From Gibbula magus (taxonomy: Eukaryota; Mollusca; Gastropoda; Trochida; Trochidae), in the NCBI GenBank assembly GCA_936450465.1, contig OW388299.1, forward strand, positions 41,241,548 to 41,305,547: a DNA stretch of 64,000 nt. The letters are read 5' to 3'. The notes below the pieces were generated by a model that saw nothing but the letters and a program-made list of their open reading frames with translations, did not search any database and was not told the origin of the DNA. Positions 1 to 9,916 of the stretch are shown here, piece after piece. Numbering within the stretch: the first letter of the stretch is position 1; the number at the start of each line of letters is the position of its first letter. The translations under genes were made by a program, and so were the position numbers.

Positions 1-1
1 C

Positions 2-520
2 CAACCCATCGTCGAGTTCCTTCACAGGCACGATATCCAGTTCGCGATGTACCTGGACGATGGGTTCGGGAGCAACTGCTCCCCGTCAGTTCTGGCCGGA
101 CAAAGGGACTTTGTGATCGCTCTGTTCAGACGCCTGGGTTGGCTTGTCAATCTGGACAAGTCGGACCTAGTGCCGACGACGTCGCTCGTCTTCCTGGGCG
201 TCCGTCTGGACACGACGCAGGACAAGGCCTTTGTCACGGAGGAACGGATGGGCCGTTACAGGGAACTCCTAGCAGACGCGTGTCGCGGGCCTCTCTCGCT
301 CCGACAGTGGCAACGTCTGCTAGGGTTCTTGACTTCAGCTCAGGACTTCACGAGGAGGGGGAGGCTTCACCTCCGGCCCCTTCAGATAGTACTGAACGGA
401 CACATTCGGGAGGTATCTTGCGGCCATCACATCAGGATGCCGCAGGATCTCATTCACCACCTTCGATGGTGGCAGGACGAAAGCAACGTCTTGGCGGGGG
501 GTTTCCCCTCCGGCAACCCC
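2..520 (+). pseudogene. DIRS reverse transcriptase, C-terminal part
   Basis: Frame 2 is open from the window edge. It encodes the catalytic YLDD motif (about bases 50-61), followed by the RT thumb-side sequence with FLGVRLD and LRQWQRLLGFL. The frame then runs into a tryptophan-rich linker (LRWWQDESN) that in DIRS elements leads straight into RNase H. Here the RNase H homology continues in frame 1, so one base has been lost or gained somewhere in the G/C homopolymer stretch of about 495-535. The rest of the polymerase (fingers, first catalytic Asp) is upstream of the window. The role is copying the element RNA into DNA. The identity is clear from the YLDD box, the order of domains and the recombinase downstream. 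Confidence 0.88.
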
Positions 521-1335
521 CCGCCGGGAGCCAGTTGTACGTTGACGCCTCTACTCAGGGGTGGGGCGCCCACCTGGGGACCGATCAGGCGTCGGGCATG
601 TGGTCGCCGGCGCAAGCCGGCCTTCACATCAACTTCTTGAAGTTGAACGCCATACGTCTGGCAATCAAGCACTGGTCGGGTCACCTGCAGAACAAGGTGC
701 TGTGTGTTCACACAGACAGCTCGACGGCAGCCTGGTCGATCAACAAGCAAGGATCGACCAAGGCGGGATCATTACTACAGCTGGTGATGGAGCTGTTTCG
801 ACTGGTAGACCAACTCAACATCTCGATAAGAGCAGTGCACATCCCGGGAGCAAAGAACGTCCTTGCGGACGCTCTCTCTCGCCCGGACAAACCTCCTTCC
901 ACGGAGTGGATGTTGCACCCTCGAGTGTTCGAGGCGATCTGTCTCCAGTTCGGCAGGCCGCATGTCGACCTCTTCGCGACACGGCTCAATCACCAGCTGC
1001 CGGTATACGTATCTCCAGTACCAGACCCCCTGGCATGGGGATTAGACGCGCTCGCGTTAGGATGGGAGGGGATGGACGCTTACGCTTTCCCCCCCCCTGC
1101 CATTCTGACCCAAGTGGTGGCAAAAGCCCAGGAGACGAGACGCTTGCGTTTGCTCCTGGTCGCACCGAAGTGGCCGGCAAGGCCGTGGTATGTCCCCCTC
1201 CGGAGACTCTGCGCTCAGGAACCAGTCCCCCTGCCAATCAGGTGGGATCTTCTCAGGAGCAACCCAAGCAGACGGGTGCACGAGAACCCTCATGTTCTCC
1301 ATCTGCACGTCTGTGTTGTCTCCAAGACGGAATGA
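521..1335 (+). pseudogene. DIRS RNase H domain and downstream linker, same polyprotein as RT
   Basis: Frame 1 reads YVDASTQGWGAHLG (first RNase H Asp), then a Glu helix region (LKLNAIRLAI), then VHTDSSTAAWSIN (third acidic site) and VHIPGAKNVLADALSR (C-terminal His/Asp region). This is followed by the DIRS-specific segment with DLFATRLNHQLP and YAFPP. The protein degrades the RNA strand of the RNA:DNA hybrid and is normally fused to the RT. The frame differs from that of the RT (frame 2), which marks a frameshift near 495-535. The stop TGA (1333-1335) overlaps the ATG of the recombinase (1332-1334) as ATGA, a stop-restart overlap. That suggests translation of the second ORF by reinitiation or termination coupling (inference). 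Confidence 0.88.
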
Positions 1336-2405
1336 GGAGCGCAGGATTTTCGGAGGCGGTAGCCAGAGCAGTGGCAACCTCACAGCGGTCTTCCACGCGC
1401 AAGCTGTACGATTTCCAATGGGCTTCCTTCATGACCTTTTGCGAAGGGAAGGGGTTCGATGTGCGGTCGGTAACGGTGCCCCAGGTCGCGGATTACATGG
1501 TACACCTACGCACAGTGAGGAAGCTTAAGGCTTCCTCCATCAACACGAACCTCGCGGCCATTATGTCCGTCCTTCGCAAAAAGGATCCCGGGATGCATAT
1601 CTCGGTCCTTAAGGAGCTCATCAGGACGTACAGGAACGTGGATGGCCGCCACAAACTGAGGCCGCCAGAGTGGGATCTGGCGATAGTTTTGAATAACCTC
1701 AAGTCTGAGCACTATGAGCCGCTGACGGACACGACGCTGCTGCGTCTCACCATTAAAACTTCTTTCTTAGTGGCGATGGGGTCAGCGGCCAGAATATCAG
1801 AGTTGCACGCGCTGCAAGCTGATTTGCACAGGTTTGAGGTGAGAGATGGAGGGTCAGCGACCTTGGGTCTGGCACCGGAGTTCCTGTGTAAGAACCAGGG
1901 CGCTGACGAGCGTGGGCGGACCTTCACACTGCCATCAATCTCCTCGGCTATCGAGCCGACGGACGAACAAGAACGTCTCCTTTGTCCGGTACGCGCTCTG
2001 CTCATCTACGTTGAGAAGACGCGCTCGCTGAGACAAGGGAGACGCAGGCTCTTCTTGCCCCACTCCCAGACGAGCTCGAAGGAGTTGGACAAGAGGCAGC
2101 TGGGAGTTTATCTCAGGTCGGCAGTGGTGGACGCCTACAAGGCGGCCTGACTGCCGGCACCGGCGCGGACCAATCCGCATGAGATCAGGGCCATATCGGC
2201 GACTATGGCCCTACACAGCAACCTGTCAGTGGCGGACATCATGGCTGGCTGCTTTTGGAAGTCGGGCTTGGTGTTCGCCAACCATTACCTGCGCGATGTC
2301 TCCACGGAGGACCTGGAGGGCGTAGCCCGTCTAGGGGCGCAGGTCTTTGCCCAGCAGCGAACCACGGGTGCCCCCCCTGGCAGGGGATGCAACCATCCAC
2401 GCTAA
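1332..2405 (+). pseudogene. DIRS tyrosine recombinase, one internal stop
   Basis: The protein starts at ATG 1332, overlapping the upstream stop. It has an N-terminal SAM-like/core-binding region (SQRSSTRKLYDFQWASFMTF) and then the catalytic region with the first Arg in MGSAARISELHAL. A single TGA at 2148-2150 interrupts the frame after DAYKAA. The same frame then continues without shift through NPHEIRAISATMALHSN (the H-x-x-R box) and FANHYLRDVS (the catalytic Tyr) to TAA 2403-2405. The C-terminal catalytic half is therefore cut off in this copy. DIRS elements use this enzyme rather than a DDE integrase to insert a circular DNA intermediate. Frame 3 is also open upstream to about 561, but that stretch only mirrors the RNase H frame. 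Confidence 0.9.
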
Positions 2406-2658
2406 CGAGCACTCACGAGTTGAGAGCGGCTCATATTTAACCATTGAATAAATTGTTTTGAATGGTTATACGGGGTTTTGTGGTGTTTTAATTAGGGATC
2501 GTCAACTGCGAGAGGTCAGACAATTATCCTCATTAGAACGATCGCTCGCTAGGTCGCCGATCACCAGATCAATCTTGAGAGTTACCGCTATGCGACGAAC
2601 TCTACCCACCACCTACAGTGGTATCAGGCTAAGGTCAGTTGTCGGAGGTTAGTAATTA
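2406..2658 (+). other. DIRS 3' non-coding region before the complementary region
   Basis: No coding potential is seen. A segment beginning GGCTAAGGTCA (about 2628) recurs as a direct repeat at about 2900, next to the terminal repeat, as expected if the internal region is assembled from pieces of the element ends. Confidence 0.6.
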
Positions 2659-2963
2659 AATAATAGTACGTTTTTGATTAAACGTCATTATTTTTACCTA
2701 CCGTAGACAAGTGACCGTCGTCATACCCGTCCCGCCTCCCCTCCTACGCATTCGTCGTTAATTGTAACTCCTAGGTAATGTGAATGACAGGTCACGCCAC
2801 ACAGTGGACTAGTGAGGGGCGGGTAACTCCGATTGATCTGTGTAATGATGTTTCATTACTTCTGTGGGAATGAGTCGATTACATGTTATATGGCTATAAG
2901 GCTAAGGTCACTTGTCTACGGTAAGTAAAAATAATGATGTTTAATCAAAAACGTACTATTATT
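2659..2963. repeat. DIRS internal complementary region and right terminal repeat (57-bp inverted arms)
   Basis: Bases 2659-2715 and 2907-2963 are inverted copies of each other over 57 bp with two mismatches. In DIRS elements the internal complementary region carries the reverse complement of the element's terminus and templates circle closure during replication (established knowledge). The outer arm ends exactly where sequence shared with the other tandem units begins. The 190 bp between the arms belong to the terminal repeat and show no gene. Confidence 0.82.
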
Positions 2964-4973
2964 GGAAACAACTAAAAAAGTACTTTACCTACAACCATGA
3001 AAAAGATAAAGGATAGTTTGCATAAACCAACACATACATTTGTACCATGCATATCTTATGAAGAGAGTTTGTAATTTATATTTACACGAATGATGTATTG
3101 ACAAAACATGAGACATGAGATGAGAAAAAATGTGAAAATGTCAATTTAAATATTTTCCAAATTAATGCAACGGTTCTGAAATGATGTTAACATTTTTCAC
3201 TTTATTATGGTGAAATTAATGATGCAAGTGTTAACTGTTGTTAACAACGTCATAAAATTGAAAGTGATATATTACTCATGAGAATGACAGAAGTCCAAAC
3301 ACAGATACTATTTCTCTAATAAAATCCGTAACCCATCCTATCAAAACGTTTTCCAGAATATTCTTACATAAATTCAATTATTCATTTCCCAAATAATTAT
3401 AATTGTCAATAACTCATCACAAAAATCAATACACAAAGATTACAAGTTTTAAGATCCCGAGCATGAGATGCCAGTTCACAAGTTATAAATCAAGGTTCCA
3501 GTTTTATTGTTCAATATTATAAGTTTACAGACAGACACATTTCCAGAAGCATAATATGACGAATTTTCAACATGACAAAAACAGATCAGAGAATGTTACG
3601 CTTCAAGTCAATGCTCTAGTTTCATATAATCTACCCCTTTAGAAGCCTCTCGCTAGAACTATTAGTTTGATCTTTAAACAAAGAGTAAACTCATTGCAAA
3701 AGAAACGTCAACATACAAAACACAAGATATTTCAATCAACGAGTGATACATACGACATAAAATGAGTTACATCATGTTTTCAGAAGCCGGTTAAACTAAA
3801 TCTGAATTTTAAAAGCATTTTCTGTTCATATTTCTAAGAAAGACACATTTTAAGATATTATGGTTTTGGAATCTCCTTATCATTATAACTAGACCAGATC
3901 GGAGAGTCAAAATGGGATTTTCGGATTGTTTTATGATGTCCTACAGTAATGATGTTTCAATGAATTTATGAACATCATTATCTTTTTAAAATTAAATTTT
4001 TACATTTTATACATTTTGAGCTCAAATTCCAAATATTATGGCCCCAAAACATTTTGAAATATAGATTTCAGCACCTCAAGTGTATTTGAACAGACATACA
4101 AATATAAGTATCATATTCCGATGTTTGAAATTGTGAGTACTTCCTTATAATAACATGTGTCTATCAAACACATTCAAAATATACGTTCGTCGATATGGGG
4201 ACGTTTCTTTTGAACATGAGTATATCATACAATAGTGATCATAAAGGAATATTCAAAAACCATAAATGATGGTTTTCCGACTTTCTTACATAAAACGGCT
4301 GACTTTTCCCACGAGAGCAACCAGATACATGAAATTCCTTTTTTTAAGCTCAAAACATTTTGGTGGCAGATCTTTTAGAGTGAAGGCTTCTGTGAAACTG
4401 CAACTCAATAACTCTCTAAATTAACCTTGAATTATACTTGAAAATTCCGCTGTTATCAGAAATAATCTTTCGTGAATTAATATATGAAATAACTATGAAT
4501 CTCATTCATCATTAATTAATTGAATAAATTACATCATTCATTCACATATTTTGATCAACTCTCTCTGAGTGACACACGACTCTCTTCTCAAGTGATTTCA
4601 CTGCGCTTAAACGTGTGAAAACTCGATAGATAAATTGAACTAGGATTATGCTGGCCAGTAAAAGCTCAATACCGGTTGTTACACTAGTTCCTCGGGGCAA
4701 TTGAGTCTTTTATATTCACTTATCCAGTCTTGGCTGTCTTATAAAAACCATCCACAGTCCCTGAGAATTGGGAAATAGTATAATCAAATCTGAGATGATG
4801 GCTAGTTAGTAGGTTAGTGACCTCATGTGAAAGATTTTACTTGTGTGACAATTTACACAGTAATTGAGAATTATGATAACATATAAATAGCATGAAACAA
4901 GGCATTATTGCACGTTGGTTAATAATAAACAACAGGTGTCATTGTACCACTGATGTAATATACGGAGAAACCA

Positions 4974-5083
4974 TGATACCGAGGATATGGTAAGGTTGTG
5001 AACCGTCATAGGAAATTAAAAAAAAAAAATTCTGACTATCAGGGTGTACAACTTTACCATATCCGAGGTAGAATTGTTTCTCT
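4974..5083. repeat. Fold-back element in copy A, about 35-bp arms
   Basis: The sequence around 4974-5010 (GAGAAACCATGATACC, then GGATATGGTAAGGTTGT) is an imperfect inverted copy of about 5047-5083. The two arms are separated by a loop with an A-run. It lies in the section of copy A that has no counterpart in copy B, so it is probably a small insertion. There is no coding capacity. Confidence 0.6.
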
Positions 5084-5214
5084 ATATTATTAACCGTTTT
5101 TAAGTGTAAAACAGGCTTGTTATCGCGTTATAGTGAGGATTCCTGGTAAAACGAGTCGTTCATAAAATCCATGTTTGGAATGTGAATTTGCTTCTGTATC
5201 GTAGAAATCTCATC

Positions 5215-5549
5215 TGCCTCGATGGCGCAGTAGACTAAAGCGCTAGCTCACATACTGCAGGTATTGGTGGATACGGGTTCGAGACCCACTTTCTTCAAAA
5301 CATTTGCTGTTCATATTCTGTCATTTATTTGAGAAATTTTTCAAGATAGTTTCTTCATATCTTTACTTCAAGCCGTCATCTCAGCAAATATATCATGGTT
5401 TACTATCATTGTAATTCCTCCTAACAGGGTTTATAATTGTCTGTGTAAACCCTCCTGGAGGGACTTACAACAATGTTGTAAGTCCCTCGTACCGGTGATA
5501 CATATATTCCATGAATTCATATTATTGAAACTGAAACTGAAACTGAAAG
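5215..5549 (+). mobile_element. tRNA-derived SINE
   Basis: An RNA polymerase III A box (TGGCGCAGTAGACTAAAGCG, 5223-5242) and a B box (GGGTTCGAGACCC, 5275-5287) lie at tRNA-like spacing. They are followed by an unrelated body containing a near-perfect hairpin (AGGGACTTACAACA and its complement, about 5459-5488). The 3' tail is (CTGAAA)n at 5526-5549. It is inside a part of copy A that copy B lacks. The arms needed for a genuine tRNA cloverleaf are not evident, so I call it a SINE head rather than a tRNA gene. The ends are approximate. Confidence 0.72.
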
Positions 5550-8500
5550 GCGTATCCTCATCTTTCTTACCTGACCTTGTCTGATAAATGTTTTTTAAAT
5601 TTCGAATATTTTATGATACGTCTTTCACAACTTAGAGTTATATTTTAGCATCACCTGGACTCAAAAGTAATGATTGATGATGTCTTTGGGTATAGGTTTT
5701 CTCTACATCGGAAACACATACTGTATTATTTATATAAAGAGGGTAACATATCATGATTAAAGCATGGGCAAAAAGATACAAATTCTTTGTTCCTCCACCT
5801 GATACTGTACTGAAAACTACTATATTAATGACACTGTGTGAGGAAGTAGTACCGCCCATCGCCGTGGGCACAACATAGATTCGGAGATGTATCGCTTAAT
5901 ATGACTTTTCCCGAAATATATAGTGCCTCAGAGACGATGTTTAATACTCATATTCTTGGTCTTTGTTCACGTTAACTCACACGCTCACATGTGCAATATG
6001 TACTGAAATCACATTACATACTGATTAAAATGTAGATGTATAAAAATTGTGGATGTATCGAATAATATACCGACACTTTTAAATCAAATGAAGACCTTGA
6101 AGCAGCTGGGACGAAGATGCTACCAAATGAGTACATGCACTTTTGGTGCAAATCTATAATATCCTAGGCTATTTAAAACATTATATAGAAATTGAATAGT
6201 GCAGGATGTTTACCAACCAGAGTGGGCCAATATTTAGCAATGGTTATATATTCTCAACATATGTGTGGGTATAGCATTATGTGTAAAGGCAACAAGCCTC
6301 GTTACTGTATTGTGTGTTCTAACCAGTCAGCAATACTTCATGTGTAAAACATATGTAACACCATGTGGTGGATTTATAACATGGATATTTGCAGATACTA
6401 CAATGAAGTCATATGATATACGAATAGATATAGACTGCCGCGTTGGCATACTCCTTCAGATAGTTTTGTACATGAGTAAAGTTATATGATACATCAAGTA
6501 GATACATGTTCCCTCGTTCGTTAACACCTTCTGGTAATATCTACATGATGCTCTTCTGTATAAAACTGCCGGACACTCATGTGGGAAGTTAAACAGGAGA
6601 GGTAGCACCTTTGTTGCACCGTTTATACTGCAAAGGCAATACATCATACTGGGTTCTGCAGCTGTAAGACAAGCAAGATTTCTGGAAAACAGTTTTGGAT
6701 AACACGACATTACTGATTATATGCTTTCTTTCTTCATGAAATGAATGGTAGAGTACATAAACTCCTTCCTTATTCTCGAGACCAAAAACATTATATAATT
6801 TGGTCGTAGCCATGTGTTGAGGATTGGCTTCAGAAGTTCACAGGTCTACAAAATAATGTACGCTCAGGAGTGTCTTAATGTTCTTGCACATTCCACGATA
6901 ATAATATACATACCTCCACGTGAGTAGAAACTACACGTAACACCTCTTAATAGAATGTTCCCTACATCTGTGTTAATAGTGTTATGTAACACCCCTTAAA
7001 TAGATTGTTCCCTATATCTGTGTTAATAGTGTTATATTGTAGGACCAAAGTCGTAGATGAACCCAGGGCATGAGTAGAAATATATCTGGCGTATATCCCG
7101 GAGAGTATCGAGGATGATGCCCATATGGAATGTTGAACACTAGATAGGAATCAGAAGGGGCAACGCCAATCACTGGACATGCGATTCAGATGTTTATAAC
7201 ACTTGTTTACCGCTAGAAGTGAGCATCACTTGGCCCCTCGACAGATGTTGTAAATGATCTTAATGGAGATCTATATATCAATAATATTATTATCATAAAT
7301 TAAATATAGTTACTAGAGTTCATACACAAAAGTAAAGTACTTGTTAAAGGGACAGTAGCACGTTTTTAAAAAATGTTATTTGTTCAAATTTCCCATTTAT
7401 TATGAAATTTATGTCATTTGTATTTACTTTAGAGGGTAAAACACCTTTTACACAAATCAATTATCCGTAGTTGTAATAACAATGTTGCATATAAAGCAAA
7501 AATTACATGGCGGCCATTCTAATGTGAACACATTTTATTATTTAGAATTACAAAAAAGATTCTCATGGCTTTACCAAACCAAGTAGACACATTTTTAACT
7601 TGATTATCCGAAGAGAGGAGGGTGTTTAACTGTTGCTGACATTAGTCACCTACTTATTTGAGCGAAAAACGTGCTACTGCCTCTGACATGTGCAGAAACC
7701 ATAACTACACGTCTTGTTTACATACACAGTAGTTATTTGGTTTTAATGCGCGCGAACATACCATTATACTCAACTTGCATATTCATCGCCAAATGCCAAA
7801 TATATCATAATTGCTAATAACATTTTTTTACATGTGCAGAAACCATAACTACATATTTTGTAAATAAGTCGCCAAAATAACAGTCGACTTATTGATGCAT
7901 GTCAGTGGCGGTGTATTGTCTGTATCAGTCAGTACTTCTCCATAAAAGGACACCATTCATACCGTTTGGCAAATATGACCCCAAACAATACAATGGATAC
8001 ACCTTTGAAATTTGATGTCATGAGCATTAAGTTATCATCCATAAATTTAATCTTAATTGCTTTGTTAAAATATGGAAATGATACATTTTATTTTAATAAG
8101 AACTAACATCTATCATATGACAAGTCAGAACATTTTGCAAGTATATAACTCTCACAGTTCATATGAGGTATGCTTCTCCTCCTACACGCAAAAAAAGTTT
8201 AATACAAATGTAAAGAATAGTTTCATATGTCATTGTGATAATATAACACAACCTCAAATGAACAACTGGAAAGCAAATGTTGACGCTCAAGGGTCGAAAT
8301 CGAATCTTATTTCATGATATGTAGCAACTTTAATTTCAGGTTTCAATCCCTCTTTCTTATGAGATGTCACTCTCAGAGGTCAGATCGGGCACTTTGTCAA
8401 AAGCAAGTTAAATAATTGAAATCTTTATGTTTCTAAAGATAGATTTTAAATTCGAAATCTTAAGACAATTTGGCATTTAATGGTTATAACCGATTTTGAC

Positions 8501-9777
8501 CATTTCTGACGAATCATAAATGAAAATGAAAAAGCACATGCCTCATAATCAATTATTTACGGTTATCTGTAACATGAAAATGACTAAATGATTTTTTTTG
8601 CATCCAGGAAAGATATCAACATGCATTTCTATTACACACAGACGTCCTTTGCCATGAAAACCACAGAAAAGGATTATTCAAAAGACTAGCCAAGCAAGCT
8701 TCATTCTCTTGTTCCAGAGATTCAACAGGGATAACGTAGGAGCCGAATGAGGAATAAAGGAATTCATCGTTATCGTCATTCAAGATACTTCCAGTACTCG
8801 CATTTGTCAAAGCCACTGTACTTCCTGTCAATGACGTCATCAATGTTTACATTATTGCATGCAAACAACATTTATTATGATTCAGAAGAGGAACATATTA
8901 ATCATTCCCACACTTTATAGGTGATGACACAGTCTGGTCACTGTTTTTGGTTATTGAGAACTTTGGCAAGATTGAACTCTGGGGGTCGAATTTTCAAAAT
9001 TCCGTTTTCCAAATTGAATGTAATTACAGTAAAGGATTATCAAAATTCTTATCAAAGTCCTAAATTGATACAGTTGATATCAGGTATAGATATTCTGATA
9101 TGATCCTTTATTTTTCTGTAGCGTACAGAATCATCATTGGAGATTCAGTCAAACAAATATTACGAAATGTTTATTACTCACAATGTTATATTAGAATGTT
9201 AAAGTACGAACCTAAAGAGATGTAGAGTGGATATCATGTATTGAAATCTTAATGCGCCAGACATCGTGACTATCTATCTTCTATTTAAGCTCTAGCTTAG
9301 GTAACAAATTGTAATTTTCGTATCTCAGGGTTTCTCTTCTTTGGTGTTGTAATTATGAAACATGTTCACAGTAAGACAGAATTATTTCTTTTCATAATCG
9401 CGATAACATGTTTTTAATGTTTTAATTATTTCTTAAATAAGTGTGTCGTTCAAACACAGTAGTAGTAGAAAAGGAGTAGAATTTATGGGGTGGTGCGCTT
9501 TTAGGTAGGCTAGTCAAAATAAGAACAACTAGCCCTGTAAACTACCATATGTTTGGAGTTTATTTCTACCCCTGGGCATAGGCCTAATATAAAAAAGGTT
9601 TCTTTCTCTTATCTCAATCATCAGAATGTATATTATTGAAACACTGCTTCTCTGTAATTACCCAATATGAAAAAAAGGTGTAAATTACCAACTGATCTGA
9701 TGTCAATCCATGTATTATTGACACACTGTTAATTTCCTCTTTATGAACTTTCCAAGCCCATTTGATATTTATCTCAG

Positions 9778-9916
9778 ATCAGCACTGTATGATGTGACAC
9801 AATCTCCCGGTAATCTAACAATGTAACACACTTTCTATCCTGTTGGTGCAAGAAGTAGGCGTCTCATCAACACATCATTACAGAAAGGTTACACAGAGCG
9901 CCTGGGGAATTCAGAG
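9778..9916 (+). other. Conserved exon-like block, copy A
   Basis: It is bounded by a good splice-acceptor-like sequence (TTATCTCAG) and a consensus donor (CAGAG then GTGAGC). The block stays clearly more similar among four copies (here, 19518-19656, 60393-60528, 62980-63115) than the sequence around it. All three forward frames contain stops, so it is not a plain coding exon. It could be an exon of a non-coding RNA or an untranslated exon, or a buried older repeat. Confidence 0.4.

Larger units (their letters stand above)
1..2963 (+). mobile_element. DIRS-type tyrosine-recombinase retrotransposon, 5' part outside window
   Basis: The order is RT, RNase H, tyrosine recombinase, internal complementary region and right terminal repeat, which is the DIRS arrangement (established knowledge). 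The coding part is far richer in G+C than the AT-rich surroundings. The right end is placed at 2963: the downstream sequence continues as copy A of the tandem unit, and the same place in copies B (about 12380) and C (about 23090) lacks the element. The left terminal repeat and the start of the RT lie before base 1. The reading frames carry a frameshift and a premature stop, so this copy is dead. Confidence 0.9.

Noticed and set aside
561..1331. N-terminal extension of the DIRS recombinase in frame 3
   Set aside because: It overlaps the RNase H frame and has no family similarity. The ATG at 1332 fits the stop-start overlap.
5221..5290. tRNA gene
   Set aside because: A and B boxes are present, but I could not form an acceptor stem and a clean cloverleaf, and a SINE body and tail follow.
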